From Pachyseris speciosa (Eukaryota > Cnidaria > Anthozoa > Scleractinia > Pachyseridae), in the NCBI GenBank assembly GCA_016490735.1, contig JAEMWC010000378.1:353501-417500 (forward strand): a stretch of DNA of 64,000 nt. Direction: 5' to 3'. The translations under genes were made by a program, and so were the position numbers. Shown piece by piece: positions 52,037-64,000 of this stretch; within the stretch, counting starts at the first letter, position 1; each line of letters begins with the position of its first letter. The notes under the pieces were generated by a model. It searched no databases. It saw only the letters and a list, made by a program, of their open reading frames with translations, and had not been told where the DNA came from.

Positions 52037-52750
52037 CTTCGTCTGCTGTTGTGACTATCTGATAAATTAAATATAAAGTGTTAAGTTGTTTGAAGGTTGG
52101 GTGTGATCCTTAATGCTAATTAATTGTTCCTGAAACCATAAAAACGTTTCTGTTTCAACAATGATTTAGTTCCACACGTTTTGAAGGAGGATAATTCAAG
52201 TTGATATAACCACTGGGAACCCATGCCCACAACAGGATCGTTGAAAAGGCAATGTGAGTTTGTGTGGGATTTTATCGTGAGTTTAATAAAAATTGTAACT
52301 CTCCAGACTTTCAGTGCCCACACTGCTGTATTTACAATGAATTTCTCGGCATGTTGCCGGAGCCAGTTATACTTCTACTGCATCACCACCTCTTGTGCAT
52401 TTGCTCTTTACCTGCGGTTGAGCTGACTCTCCTCGGCTGAGCACTTGGAGGAACTACTGTGCTCGACTTGCCGCAATTCTATTAATTGTCACTGTTTTTC
52501 ATAGTCCTACCACAACCCTTATTACGTCTTTTAATCATAGTACATATTTTACTCCCCTTCGTCGATTTATATATTATTATATTACGTGTTTATAGTCTAG
52601 TCTTTTTGTGTATATATGTACATTTATTTACTTTTTGTCTTCTAACTTCGTTTATATGTATTTATATATTTTTTTGAGGACCGTAAGTTAGAAAACTGTA
52701 ATAGGTTATTGCGCTTCCCTCCTTATATAAAGTTATTGTTGTTGTTGTTG
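52037..52750. other. Probable LINE 3' tail ending in (GTT)n
   Basis: From about 52680 the sequence TAAGTTAGAAAACTG...CTTATATAAAG runs into (TTG)n at 52734-52751, as in CR1-type 3' ends. Upstream there is no recognisable coding remnant. Low-confidence call. Confidence 0.35.
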
Positions 52751-55700
52751 TCTTTTTACTCGTTCAAAGGTGGCCACTTTATTTGCTGGCACTCGATTAT
52801 CATACTGTGAAAGGCATAACATTTTCAGGCTCTCCAATGGAAATTTTTTTTTTCAATTTTTCTAATTTGGATGGCACTCCTTACATTGTAGTTATGTTCT
52901 GGAAAATTGGACATAAAACTTGAGGAACTGGGAACGGGTATGAATTTCCGATTAGGACAAATATCCCACTCACTCTTTCAACAAGGATGCTTAATTGACA
53001 TTATTGGGTGAATCATATGATAGAAAACTTGAGCATGCCATCTTCTGAAAAGCCCCAATGTTAAGAACATTATCACTGTAGCCTAGTCCCTCAATGATTC
53101 ATGGAAACCAAGCAACAGGGAATTCAAGTCCAGCGGCCATTAACTTTTCAATGAAATAGGTTCGGAGGGAATGTTGGGATAGTCAAGGAAATCAATTTTC
53201 ATTAGGAAAAGTCTAGCGACAGGGACAGATCCTTAGTTCCGAGATAAAAAATTTAACTTCAATAGTGGCAAAATTATTGTTTGGAACACTAAAATTGCTC
53301 GGACAAGGCCGGGCAAATAAAAAGAAACGTTTGTAATCAGTGGTCGTATGTATTTGCGACCACATTACGTTTCTTTTTTGTCTTAGCTTCTGTACTCGCA
53401 CTTTGGAACTGATAATTGGCTAAATCAACATTGCATTATGGGCGGTGGGGTAACTAGGGACAGTAGAAATTTTTATCGCTAACTTTTCTGTGAGTGTCCC
53501 AAAAATTTTGGGCACGATAACAGTTTTCTGATCGAAAGTAGTATTTTGAACTGGCAATTTGAACGTTCGCCGCTCAACACTGAGATAACCTCACACACGG
53601 AAACAGCACATATATAAATGCCACCTAAACTAAGAGGTGCACCAAAAAGTCAAACACACATGTAATGTAGAGTCTCTATTCAACTTGAAATGCCAACTTT
53701 GTTTATACACCCCTGGTAATGGGTTCTGAAACGAAACCTATAAATCAGCGGACAATTTCGCCCGATAGAATTTTCCAATTTGGACTGTGGGAGCGAGTGA
53801 ATGTTGGAAAGTATTTCCACTGGGCTATCTGTTGTCCACATTTATATCAACACGACCTGGAAATCGAAGTTGTAAACTTACCAGCTTCTACCTTTCTTTC
53901 GTAACTGTCCTTTATGTGTATCACACGCGTACAAGAAAGCATCTTAATTCATGGCCTTGTTGAAACGTATATTTAATACCTGGAAACAGGAACAACATTC
54001 TTCATTGTGCATGACAACTGTTCTGTTGCTGGGGAAGTTTACATTTTGTGGAAACTCTTTGATATTTGAATGTTCTGTTCAAAGAGAATGAAAAACTAAA
54101 AAATAAAAATAAAAATGTTTTGGATTTTGAGCTTGAAAATAATAACAAGACGCCTAAGAGCGTCCACGTGGGATCAGCGCAGAGTTTTGTCGCTACCAAT
54201 AGGTGACTCGATTGAAATAAACGGTGTTCGAACTAAATGCTGCTTCCAGTAAAAAAATTGGTAAACAGTAATCTGTCATACCTTGTCTCAAAAAGTCAAA
54301 CAGACAGGACATTGTAGGCGGTCACCTATCCAAGTGGTAAACCCGGCTAACAGCGCTTAAAGTGCACCTGAATCGAAAATTACGGTAACTACCAATTTTT
54401 TTACGTTTTTAGATAGCTTATAATCTCCATATTGCATTTTCAGTCGTTTCCCTCCGTTTCGTGACAATAATTCAAAAAAATTACCGCCTGAAATTTGAGA
54501 CACTTTGCGCGCGGCGAAAAGGTCTCTGTGACGTCACTCGCGTGTAATGTTCAAGCGTGAAACGTGGCTGATGAGAAGGTGAAAAAGCTTAAACCTAAAA
54601 CGTTTTGCGCAGCTGATAGCCCCGGTAGTGAATCTTCGTAGTTCTCAGGCATTTTTTTTCCTCGGAACTCACAAAATCGACTGAGTACACACGAATGACG
54701 TCAAGACTATTCACCAGACCCCAGGTCTTTGTCTAGAATTTTAGTGACAAAGGCTCAACTTTCGTAGCAAATTATTTTCCCCTCAAAATGTTTCTTAAAG
54801 AACCAATTTTCATATTGGAGAAAAAAACTGGCTTTGACATTTCGATTCATGTGCACTTTACCTTCAGTGACAGTCGGCTAGTGTGCCATGGATTTGACTA
54901 ATTTATCGAGCCAGAGGGTTTTACAGTTGTCAACAAATGAAATCTAATAAATATAAACGGTACAAAATTCAATATTTACGTTCAAAATCCATATCAACAG
55001 AAGATGGGGAAAATGTACTGCAGCCCCGCTCGGGCGTCAACACTTGACTTTTTGGCAAAATTGGTCGACTGTTCGGGTACTACAAAAACGAAAAGAAAAT
55101 GTGTACTTCAATTTTTTAACTTATCTGTTTCCATCCCCAGAACAATAAAAACTCTTTGTTTTGCCTAGTCTCAGAACGCTGTTGAGAAATCCAAGGACTA
55201 ACGTTTCAAAATCTCCCGGCGGAGCATGAACCCGGTCACCCCTAGATGCTCCTGCCTTCGGCGGTTGTTTATTCGAATCCCCTTTCTATAAATCCTAGAT
55301 CCGCTACTGCAGTAGCATCGCCAGAATTTACTGAAAGGGCACATGTCAATAGGATGGAGCAAAATGACATGTAAACGATCATTTGCACATTTGGGGTGCG
55401 GCGAAATAATCCCTCCTCATACCTCTTCTAGGCATAGTGAGTGAATCTCATCTCTTTTTGTGTTTTGAACTTTTGAGATGTTTTGCTGGGGTTTTCCTCA
55501 GCTTTTATCATACAACTTCCCATTTAACGGGTATTGACGAAAATGCGTATAGAAACAAATTTTTAAACCTCAGCTAATTTAAGCATCTAATCTAAAAAAT
55601 CTCTTTTCGGCTCTCAAACTGATTTGTGTATCAGCCAAGCAATCAGGGAAACTGCTGTGTCCTACAACTGAAATAAATCAAAACCTTCGGTGAACTTGGA

Positions 55701-56798
55701 ATCTCCTTGAGCCATTATAGTTTTTTTTCAATGTAAAGCAGCAAACGAGCTACAGATGGCCAATAGGGAGGAGATACAGCGATACGTCCTTTGTTGAGGC
55801 TGTGAGGCCATGGGCCAAAGGATATTATTTAGGTCGCTTCTTTAGCTTTATCCGAAAAAATGAACCCTTAATTCCTTTTGTTTATAGAATTTGGGGCATG
55901 CTCCCTTCAGGCGAAAATCAAAGATGGGCTACAAGAAAATTAGATCCCAATGGGCAAGACTTCAGCCATATTCTCTTGGAGGGAAAAAAAGAAGCGTCTC
56001 CTTACAGTTCCTCCTGACATAGGATCAACAGAACAAAAATTCTATTTACATAGCAAAGTTCGAGCAAAGTTAGTCAATTGGTAAAGCTCATTCATTAAAT
56101 GCACTATGACTCAACGTCTTGCTTTTAGTTTTTAATTCCTTCAATTTATGTTTAAACTTGAGCTTCTTATTCAGTACAATATACGTTTTTTTTTTTTTTT
56201 CAATAAGAAGCATCGATCAAGTTATTGTCAAAACTGCCGCCCAGCTAATAAAACTAAGGTCTAAGACGATTGTTCGCACATCTACATGCATGAAGTTCAC
56301 CTTCTGAACATGATCAAATTTGCATAAAAGTTCTGTTTGCGTCAGTTCTTTTTGTGTTCAGCTAAGCGTTGAGGATAGTTGAAAAGCCGTCATGAATTTC
56401 AAAATAGTTACGTACACTTGTTTTCGGCAAAACTGTGTCCACTTTTGTGACAAATATCTTTCTCTGTTAAAATACGACATCCTTACTGGCATGTTCATGC
56501 ACGCGGCAGCCATGAATGTCATGAATTGCTTCATAGGTCAGTGAAGGAAGAACATAATTTTATGTAAGGTCTGTATTTATGTGTATTGGCCTCCGTAGCT
56601 TCTTTTAAATTTCACACAAAGCGTCTGCCATGGGTTGAGTCTGGGAACATAAATCCAGTTTGATAATTGATACATACAGGAAAAGGAAACATTATAGCAC
56701 GAATTTCAATAGCCTCTCCTGGGTGCAAGGGGTTTCCGCTATGTTAATCTGGATAAATTGTGAAACGTCTTATACTTTGTTTTCTCTGGGAGGATTTA
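52751..56798. other. Long stretch without recognisable genes
   Basis: About 4 kb of mostly intron-like sequence. Short A/T runs at 52840 and 56190. Open frames up to 71 codons (for example 55802-56017) show no domain or splice support. No SINE heads or long inverted repeats seen. Confidence 0.45.
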
Positions 56799-57225
56799 TA
56801 TATGTAAGTACCTTCGAAGCCATGAAAGCCGTAGAACAATATACTAAAGGAACCATGCAAACACATTTTGCCACTCAGCTTTCGACACACATCTCTGTTG
56901 AAAGAAAAACTTTTTGCCCCGAGTCGGAATCGAACCGACGTTCCCCAGTTACTAGTCGGGCGTGATAACCACTACACTACCGAAGCAACCACGCTGGCAA
57001 CGCGGCCACTTTAGAAAGTGAGTAGTATCGCACGTCGGCCATTCCTCGGAACATTTTTCTTTCGAGACTTTTGTGTGTTTCCTGGCTTCTAAATTCCCTG
57101 GACGGGAATTAGAAATATATATATGTAAGTACCTTCGAAGCCATGAAAGCCGTAGAACAATATACTAAAGGAACCATGCAAACACAGTTTGCCACTCAGC
57201 TTTCGACACACATCTCTGTTGAAAG
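56799..57225. repeat. 106-bp direct duplication flanking a tRNA-like gene
   Basis: The block from TATGTAAGTACCTTCGAAGC to ATCTCTGTTGAAAG occurs at 56799-56904 and 57119-57225 with one or two differences. The tRNA-like sequence at 56916-56986 lies just after the first copy. Confidence 0.85.
56916..56986 (-). tRNA. tRNA-like gene, anticodon AGT (Thr) by loop position
   Basis: 71 nt on the minus strand. Acceptor arms GCTTCGG and TCGGGGC pair with three G-U; D arm with GTGTAGTGGTTATCAC; anticodon loop CTAGTAA between CCCGA and CTGGG (four of five pairs); T arm GTCGG-TTCGATT-CCGAC perfect. A TTTTT terminator follows four bases downstream. Intact B box and terminator favour a transcribed gene; the body otherwise looks Val/Asp-like, so it could be a variant or pseudo-tRNA. 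Confidence 0.5.
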
Positions 57226-57364
57226 CTGAGTGTGAGTGTCTTGTATTTTGTTTTCTCTGAGAGGACACCCTAGATCAACCAGATTGAGTCATTACTGACT
57301 TCAGTAGAAAGCGTTTTGTCAAAGAGCAACTTATTGAGTTGCTGGATACCAGGCTCGGTGGTTG

Positions 57365-57367
57365 AAA

Positions 57368-57398
<31 letters not shown>

Positions 57399-57400
57399 AG
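57365..57400. repeat. (AAAT)n microsatellite
   Basis: About nine AAAT units. Confidence 0.9.
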
Positions 57401-58353
57401 ATTACAGATGAGCTAAGAGACGACGAACATTAGCCCACCCCAAAACCCCTCCATTTCTCGCCGCTTTATTTTCGCCTCTCTCTGCCGGTAATTGCTACCT
57501 GTTTACTAACTAAACGCCTGGAACAGGCTAGACGATTATTTGATTTCTTACTAAATTGAACATAATAATCAAGGCTTAAAGTATTCGGCGCAGTTCAAAA
57601 GACGACGGGAGGGCCCCCAGCTGTACTGACAATTGGAAATTCTTTTGACGGCCACATAATCATAAACATAAAGTTCCGAATCCCATGTGAAGCCGAACAG
57701 GGAGGCAATTGTTTAAGATTGTGGTAATTCTGCTTGATGTAACAAGGTGGCCATCTCCAGAAAAAAACTAAAATCTCCAAAAAAACAAAAACAAAACACG
57801 CGATAAACTTTCTGTTTACGGTGAGTAATCTTTTCTTTAAAGGTGGATTGTTTGATAAGGCGTGTTAGCGATCTTACCGTTTCGAGCGATGTCGTCCTTC
57901 AAGCTTCAGCAAAGAGACTGATTTACTTTTCGTGATTCTTTTGTATAAGTGTGGCTAAGGTTTTTGATTTTAATGACTCGAAACAGTTTTAGTGCATGCT
58001 CTACTTCTTCAGCACAATAGGGTTTTTTTGTCTTCTTCTTAATATGTAGGTTAAAGCCCTCGTTGGATATGCCTGAGCAAGAAAATTGCCCCCAACAATC
58101 TTAACCTCGACATGGTTTTAAGCTATAGTAAATAGAAACATCAACAAAATCACTTTTTCAGTTGTTGTTTTTAGTAGAACAAGGTAGAACCTCTCTTCTA
58201 AAAGAAAATAGTTATTGTATGACAACTTGTTATCTCGTGTAAGTCTCTCTGTCACTAAATGAGTCTATTAGAATTGTATGTCGATCACTCTTTGGGGCCG
58301 CAGAGATCTGTTTTCGCATCTTCAGTGAAAAGAAATACCGTAAAAAAATGTAC
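57401..58353. other. No recognisable gene
   Basis: Intron-like sequence; nothing identified. Confidence 0.4.
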
Positions 58354-58506
58354 CCGCAAGGTAGGCTCCCTGATGACGATAGATGTGAAGACAAAACGAT
58401 TTCCTGATTCTCCGCACGTTCGTAGTATGGCTTCAGTGCCCATAAATATGCACCGCATGGATTCTGGGCTTTGAAGTATTCCCCCTATTCTTGTAATTGT
58501 GCCTGT
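58354..58506 (-). CDS. Candidate internal exon, unknown protein
   Basis: 153 nt (51 codons) open on the minus strand between a TTTCTTCAAG acceptor and a GTACAT donor: TGTITRIGGILQSPESMRCI, then FMGTEAILRTCGESGNRFVF. Amino-acid composition looks natural, but I recognise no family and it has no matching exon nearby. Confidence 0.3.
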
Positions 58507-61314
58507 CTTGAAGAAATAATAGAGGCCAATATTTATCTCAAGCACAGATACCAATAGTTATCACAAACACTTTATCTAGCGTTATAAACGTGGGTAAAAT
58601 ACTCATCAGACATGCTTCAAAGCAGAAAACAATTTTAAACAGCATTCCTTCGAGCTACACCTGGAGCCATCATGTCGGGCTCGTTGGGTTTGCTAAGCGG
58701 AGCGTAACTTCAATTTCTTTGCTTTTGAACATAATATAAATAAAGAGATGTAGAAAAAACCATATAAAAATTGCAATAAGCACTCTATTGTTAATTTTAG
58801 GGGATACTAACACTCACTGCCATTTCTTGAGTGATCACTGACTGTTAAAACAGCCCGCTTGGCCGCTTGCGTGTAGTAGCTTTTAAAAACGACTCATTTG
58901 TCAAGCTTCTTAGTTGACAAAAAACAAAAACATCAACGGATGTTATCAGAAAATCTTCTTTTATATTAGTTCTTGTAATTCGATCCCGTAAATGGGAAAC
59001 TTGCCTGCTAGCACTGGAGGTCTCTGGCGGCGAGAAAGGAGAGAGACCTCTGCCGGTGCCCGACGAGTTCTCAGTGTCCGGTATACGGTAGCCCCGGCCA
59101 CATTCTTGGGCGAAACTAACCGGTTGTCCGTTACACAGCAATGTGCTTGTTCTGTTCCTAGTCTCTGCTGAAAACTTCTGAGCCCACTGTACTACAATCG
59201 TAATGACGTCTTTGACTGTAAGCAAAACGCACTTCGATCGAACTTTTAAATAGGCCATTTCTTCCCTTGACAGTCACAAAATCAAGGATATAACACCAGT
59301 GCAGAAGAACAAATGCGATACATTCATGTGCCTTCCGACAGGCTACGGAAAATCCTTTCCAACTGGCCGTCCGCGTAGCCTCAGAGTTGTGAAGTTTGCA
59401 ACTCTACTCTTCCAAGCCACTAGTTTTGGTCGTGTCTCCGTTGAGCTCCCTCATAAAGGACCAGATATTATCGTCTGAAACACTGGCAATCAAAGCTATC
59501 AGTCAAGATCGAAGATGACCTGCCACCCCTTGGAGGCATAGTGTGAGCGCCAAATAACGATAAAAACGATGCTCTCACGGGGAAACGGTAAGTTTAATAC
59601 AGACCCTTCGAAGACGCGTACAGTATGCACGTTGATACACGTTGATACGGTTTCAAAAAGTAAAAAAAAAGACAAAACAGAAACTTACAATAAAGAAAAA
59701 CGAAGAGTACAAAATATGAGTGGAGTGAACACACTTGTCTGTGTCCTAACGGTGAAACGTTAACGATAATCCTTGAATTCGAGCGTTGAATTCAATTGTC
59801 TTGAATTGGCTTGAATCGTCTTCACTCGTTTCGTGTCTACTGTTCAAAACCACATGGCACTTCTTGCCCACAATGCCTTGTGGGCGTTCACGGGCGGACA
59901 CGCGAAGTCGCGCGAGCATTGAGTAATAACCGCACTAACACAAAGAAATCGCATTTGAGAGCGCGGAGCATTTAGATCTTGTTGTAAACCATCGAGCAAT
60001 TCCCAAAATCGGAGAACGTTTACTTGGAATTGCCGTCGACGAGTCTCATTGTGTTGTTAATTGGTAAGTCTTATTATCATTAAAGCTCTTGACTACGACG
60101 ACTCGTTTTGAAATTGATCATTTCTTTGCGGTAGATGGATAAAAGCAGGGGAAAATGCGCCGATTAAAAGTAGCATAATGGGGTGTAGTTAATGTGTTTT
60201 TTACAGGTTGCGCGATCACATTGGACGCTGCATCTTATGGATAATGACATGCATCCTCTCAATCTAGTGCTCACGGGGTATCTGTTAAGAATAAGCTGTT
60301 GTTGTTGTTGTTTGTTTTTTTTTTTTCCTTTATAAAAAGCCTCTTTCTAGTTTGATTTGATAGTGTAAAACGCTTCAATGCTAAAATTGAGAACTATAAT
60401 TCTCGGTAGCCTTTAACATAAGTACGCTCGATGACAACACTGGCACTAAAGGCACGCTTGTAATTTTTGCAAGAGTACTTGTAGTAACTACATTTACGGG
60501 AGTTCTATCAGAATTAACAAGAAAGATCCATTAACAAGAGCGACAAAGCTGGAATCGCGCACTGATTTACCTCAGTGCAAAAATATAATGCGACTGTCAG
60601 ATTATCAGGCCTACATAATATCCACAGACAGGAGAAGGCCAGAGGCAAACACCCCAAAAGGGACAGCCCCCCACTTCCCCTTCCGCCGTACTTGATTAGT
60701 TGGCTAAAAACTTTAAGTGCAAAGTTTGAACATGACGCCTTTATTTAGATTTAGAAAACCAACGTGAAGCGGGTAAAAAAGTTGGGATAGATTTTGTCGG
60801 TTTTAAGCTACATTTTCTGTCTGAGTTGCGGTAAACCCTTATTTATTTCGAGCAGGTATAGGGGGGGGGGTGGTTGGGGGCTTAACAGAAAGAGGAGAGG
60901 GAGGAGAGTGAGAGGGACATCTTATTAATAAATTCTGCGGAAGGCAGTGCTGGTAAAAGAGAAAGAAGCTATCGATTGTGTATAAATACTAGAAAGCAAA
61001 GTGAAAGTTCATGTGTCAGAACATCAGGAAGAAATAAGAATGTTCCTGACGCTCTAGCACGTTAATGAACTGTTAACAACAGTTTGTTTGTATCTGCTTG
61101 TGTACCGACCTAAATTAGTATGATCAGTTTTGTTAAACTGGCTGCCTGCCCTTTTTAACTTTATGGTTATTTCAGGTAGCCAGTCCCCTCTTTTTCTTTT
61201 TATTTAAACGATTGTATGTCTGTAATGTCACTAAATGGGGAAAATAAAGCATGTTGTTGTTGTTGTTGTTATTTATTTTACCCTTTGGATACAAGGACGA
61301 AGCGCACCACTCAC
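58507..61314. other. Mostly featureless; possible 5' exon near 60.06 kb
   Basis: A relatively CpG-rich patch at about 59880-60060 ends in TTAATTG with a strong GTAAGT donor (plus strand, 60063), and a TTTTTTACAG acceptor follows at 60198-60207. This could be the 5' end of a gene leaving the analysed features unrecognised. A G-rich tract lies at 60861-60879 and (TTG)n at 61252-61270. Confidence 0.3.
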
Positions 61315-61354
61315 CGTCATCTGTCTTTATACGGCACTCAGTTTGGTTTCCTTG
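61315..61354 (-). pseudogene. Decayed FN2 exon start
   Basis: Acceptor TTCTACAG precedes QGNQTECRIKTDDG, the opening of an FN2 domain; reading on gives EWCASSLYPKGK, a faint echo of CCxFPFLYKG, before a (AAC)n repeat. Truncated. Confidence 0.5.
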
Positions 61355-62299
61355 CTGTAGAAACGACAATGAAATGCAATTTCTATGAACTGAATTTGAA
61401 GATGAATAAGTTATAGATGCACTATAGTCTTTTGTTGACCTAGTTTGCAACGCCGAAGTGTAACTATTAACTGATTTGATACCGCAATATGTTTATCATG
61501 AAGAAAATTTAAAACCAGCCACACAATAGGAAATCACCGCGTGATGTTTTAAATACTAGTTTTTACAACTGCTTACATTTGTTTCGCTCATGACGGGGGA
61601 AGATGTGTTCGGATTATGTTAGCGTATAAAACACAACAAATACGCCATGCTCTTACCTCTTGGAAGAACAATATCATCCGTGAACCTTTTATTGCGTCAT
61701 ATATGTAAATTGTACAGGCATACCACTGCATATAATTAGATTATCCTAACAACATCAACGGATACAGACATGACGGCAAAACCTTCACCCACGTGAAACA
61801 GGTGAAACAGAAAACATTAGACGTCAAAGACCACGAGGAAAATTCACTGCTGCAATGCGAATCGCTAAATGTTCTCGTCTGCGTTGTATCAGTTTTAAGC
61901 GTGCTAAAAATACGAAATATATGTGATTTCGGAACAGTGACACACGCATACTCGGAAAATAAAGTTCCACCGTGTTCTCCCAGCAGGAGTCAGTACGAAC
62001 TTCCGATTTGTAGTTCGGGTACTCACTACCACCGTGCTGAGCTCGGGTGACTTGTGGGCCCCGGTCCATTGCACAAGGTCCCATGTGAAAATTGACCTAC
62101 AATCTTCTACAATCTGACTGTCGATAGATGGCACATTGGCAACGAGAACAATTGGAAGTGTTTTTTTTATTTCAAGTTCGGCGAATAAATGAAATGCTTT
62201 TTTTGTTCTGGTTGTAACGCATAGTCAAGTCACACAACTTTGAAATTCCTGCTCCCTGAGTAGCTATATGGAGATATTTACGTTCACATCATCCAAACT

Positions 62300-62440
62300 A
62301 CCGGTCTCTGTCATAATTAATATATTGTGAGTAGTTCCACACCACCTTCTGCAATTTTCTATGCACCCGTTTTGCTCGATTCCTCTGTACAAAAACGGAA
62401 ACTTGCAGCAAAATCCATCTTCCGTCCTCTTGTCGCAAGA
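62300..62440 (-). pseudogene. Decayed FN2 exon
   Basis: CDKRTEDGFCCKFPFLYRGI then CIENCRRWCGTT are clear FN2 landmarks; the NYD-WGWC end is broken by a frameshift and stop-containing segment near 62300-62325, and no acceptor AG directly precedes the first Cys. Shows that FN2 modules extend beyond the proposed gene, probably a neighbouring paralogue. Confidence 0.7.
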
Positions 62441-62485
62441 GAATAAGTCAGAATGCAAAAGTTTCAGTCGATCAACAAATAGTAG

Positions 62486-62861
62486 GGAGCTTAAGCAACG
62501 AGGACGACGACGGAAACGAGAACGCCACAAAACAATAGGATTAATGAGCAAAAATAATTGCTCTGCACGCGGGTTTTACATTTTGGTACATTTCTTTGCC
62601 GTTCTCAGCAAAACGACAACGTGAAATGACCAAATTTTATGTTTCCTCGAGAACGTGAGCGCATGATGGCAATTTTTTTTTCTATTTTAGACTTTCTTAC
62701 TTTGACGTCGTTCATAGCAATTTAGTTCCTGGACAGTTCGCCAGCATTTTGTAAGTTAAACAATTTTGAATAATCGTGAAAGAGTTACAAAAACGAGAAG
62801 TTATATTTCGAAATAACGTTCTCGTTGCCGTCGTCGTCGCCTTTGCTTAAGCTCCCTACAG
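62486..62861. mobile_element. MITE with TAGGGAGCTTAAGCAACG ends
   Basis: Left TAGGGAGCTTAAGCAACGAG then GACGACGACGG pairs with the right-end CTTAAGCTCCCTA; inner GAACGCCACAAAAC and CGAAATAACGTTC regions also approach complementarity. Related to 42121-42487. Disrupts sequence just upstream (minus sense) of the FN2 pseudo-exon. Confidence 0.8.
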
Positions 62862-63540
62862 TGTTCCTTTCAATAACGAATTTTCCAAATAGCCTTTGAT
62901 GCCACGACGGTGGGGAATCAAACGTAACTTAATTTTGTCAATTAAGTTGAAGAGGCAGATTGTTCAATTCAAAAGAATCAAAGTTGACGTTTTTACCGTC
63001 AAAATATTGGACAGCAAAACCATGGTAATGAGAGGGAGAAAATTATTGGATCTGCTGTAGTAGAAATCTGTATCAGTGAGAAATGTTTGAAAGTCTCGGT
63101 TTAGAACAACAATTCGGACTTATCTTTACGGCGGAGAAAATCAGTGGGTTGGAGGTGTCTGCTGGTTTTACATATCAAAAACAGGAGCTAAGGTAGTGGT
63201 GGAATGTAAATCATGGCACCGCGATGTAGACCGTGAAATCAAGGCCGAGAATTAGCGATTTAAACACCGACACGGGAGATTTTAAAATTCAGACAAGCGA
63301 CACGGGACCCTGGCAGGGCCTCTAAAATGGCTCCGAATACATAGAGCTAGACATGGAAGAAAAGAAATGAGACAACTTTTAGAAATTAATAATTGTTTAC
63401 CAATAAAGAACTCTTTTAAACGTTTTTTGAAAGAAGCAAGGGACGATAAGATCTAGTGATATCCGAATTAAGTAAATTAAAAATCTTGGTACCTAGCTTT
63501 TGTTCTACAGTATGATGTTAAACGAAAATAAAATATATTG
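62862..63540. other. No recognisable gene
   Basis: Intron-like sequence. A short LINE-like KNSFKRFLKEARD frame on the plus strand (63408-63450) is too small to call. Confidence 0.35.
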
Positions 63541-63544
63541 ACAA

Positions 63545-63860
63545 GTTACACATATAAGATAAAGATAAGATAAGATAAAATAAGATAATATAATATAAGA
63601 TAACTTTATTTTAACACGGTAAAATTCATCAGTAAAAATTACAAAATCCTATGCCTTGTTACAACTTTATCTAGGAATTAATTACTAAATATAAACTGCT
63701 GTACATGAATGCCGTATCTGAGAAAACAGTACAAGAGCTAAGTTTATAAAGGAAAGCGTCAAAGGACTCTGCTTGCCGTACATCATAAGGTAAGCTATTC
63801 CAAAGTACCGCACCGCTATAGCTTAAACTGTTTTTGAGAAAATTAATTAGTGCGGGGCAA
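63545..63860 (-). mobile_element. CR1-like LINE 3' end with (ATCTTA)n tail
   Basis: Minus strand: NSLSYSGAVLWNSLPYDVRQ then AESFDAFLYKL, the standard ORF2 C-terminus, a 3' UTR ending AATAAAGTTATCTTA, and a tail of TATCTTATCTT-type repeats at 63545-63610. 5'-truncated. Confidence 0.8.
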
Positions 63861-64000
63861 TGAAACAGTAAGTTCGTTCACAGAGTCTCTCAGAGAATAG
63901 CTTATTACATCATTTCGAAATGTAAATAGATTGCTTAGCCGATAAATGTAGAGACTTAAATGCCGTTATGGCTTTCTGCAGCTGCCTTTGAGTGCTTAGT

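Noticed and set aside
58845..59258. 137-codon minus-strand frame as a gene
   Set aside because: No domain, no splice-site frame and a Ser/Arg/Thr-rich random-like composition.

Overview
This window is animal nuclear DNA, most likely from an anthozoan cnidarian such as a coral or sea anemone. It is intron-rich and dense in repeats: microsatellites, tRNA-derived SINEs, palindromic MITEs, fold-back elements, and CR1-like and Penelope-like retroelement scraps. The only host gene parts I can support are small phase-1 exons coding for secreted cysteine-rich domains (fibronectin type II and ShKT), a combination common in cnidarian secreted proteins. Organism assignment is an inference; no marker gene is present.

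The centrepiece is a complete Polinton/Maverick (a virus-like DNA transposon) at 18416-38450, 20,035 bp. Its ends are 345/346-bp terminal inverted repeats that differ at only two positions. It is flanked by the 6-bp direct repeat AGTAAC and sits inside a (CAGTAA)n microsatellite. It carries all core Polinton genes. Replication and integration: family B DNA polymerase, and a retroviral-type integrase with a C-terminal chromodomain. Morphogenesis: FtsK/A32-like packaging ATPase, adenovirus-type cysteine protease, double-jelly-roll major capsid protein and jelly-roll minor capsid protein. Accessory genes are a PLA2-like (parvovirus VP1u type) protein that overlaps the integrase, a BRO-N protein joined to a PD-(D/E)XK-like nuclease domain, an AT-hook zinc-finger protein, two small zinc or basic proteins, two collagen-headed fibre genes, a two-helix membrane protein and a zinc-ribbon transcription-factor-like protein. 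Several genes are intact. Others (POLB, minor capsid, the glycine-rich virion protein, fibre 1, the coiled-coil protein) carry small indels, many of them single-base losses in homopolymers, so real decay and assembly error both have to be considered. A TCTAA-type motif sits about 7-13 bp upstream of most virion genes and is missing from the replication and regulatory genes, which suggests a late-gene promoter.

At 43095-48700 lies an older, broken Polinton in the opposite orientation. It keeps relics of five genes in the same order as the intact element (ATPase, coiled-coil, minor capsid, small basic protein, major capsid), interrupted by a 1.36-kb TA-flanked transposon, tandem tRNA-derived repeats and an unidentified insert.

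The host context is a probable secreted-protein gene on the minus strand: signal-peptide exon at 52036-51958, ShKT exon at 41.8 kb, FN2 exons at 41.4, 40.8 and 18.1 kb, and a terminal FN2 exon with a stop codon at 17.0 kb. All junctions are phase 1. If this chain is right, both Polintons lie in its introns, and the intact one separates two FN2 exons.

Layout: 1-5100 dispersed repeats, small MITEs and a LINE tail; 5131-11745 three nested fold-back or palindromic structures; 12.5-16.8 kb Penelope relic, SINEs and MITEs; 17.0-18.4 kb FN2 exons; 18.4-38.45 kb Polinton; 38.45-42.5 kb microsatellite, LINE relic, FN2/ShKT exons and MITEs; 43.1-48.7 kb Polinton relic; 48.7-64 kb SINEs, LINE scraps, a probable tRNA-like gene, decayed FN2 exons and long stretches with nothing recognisable.
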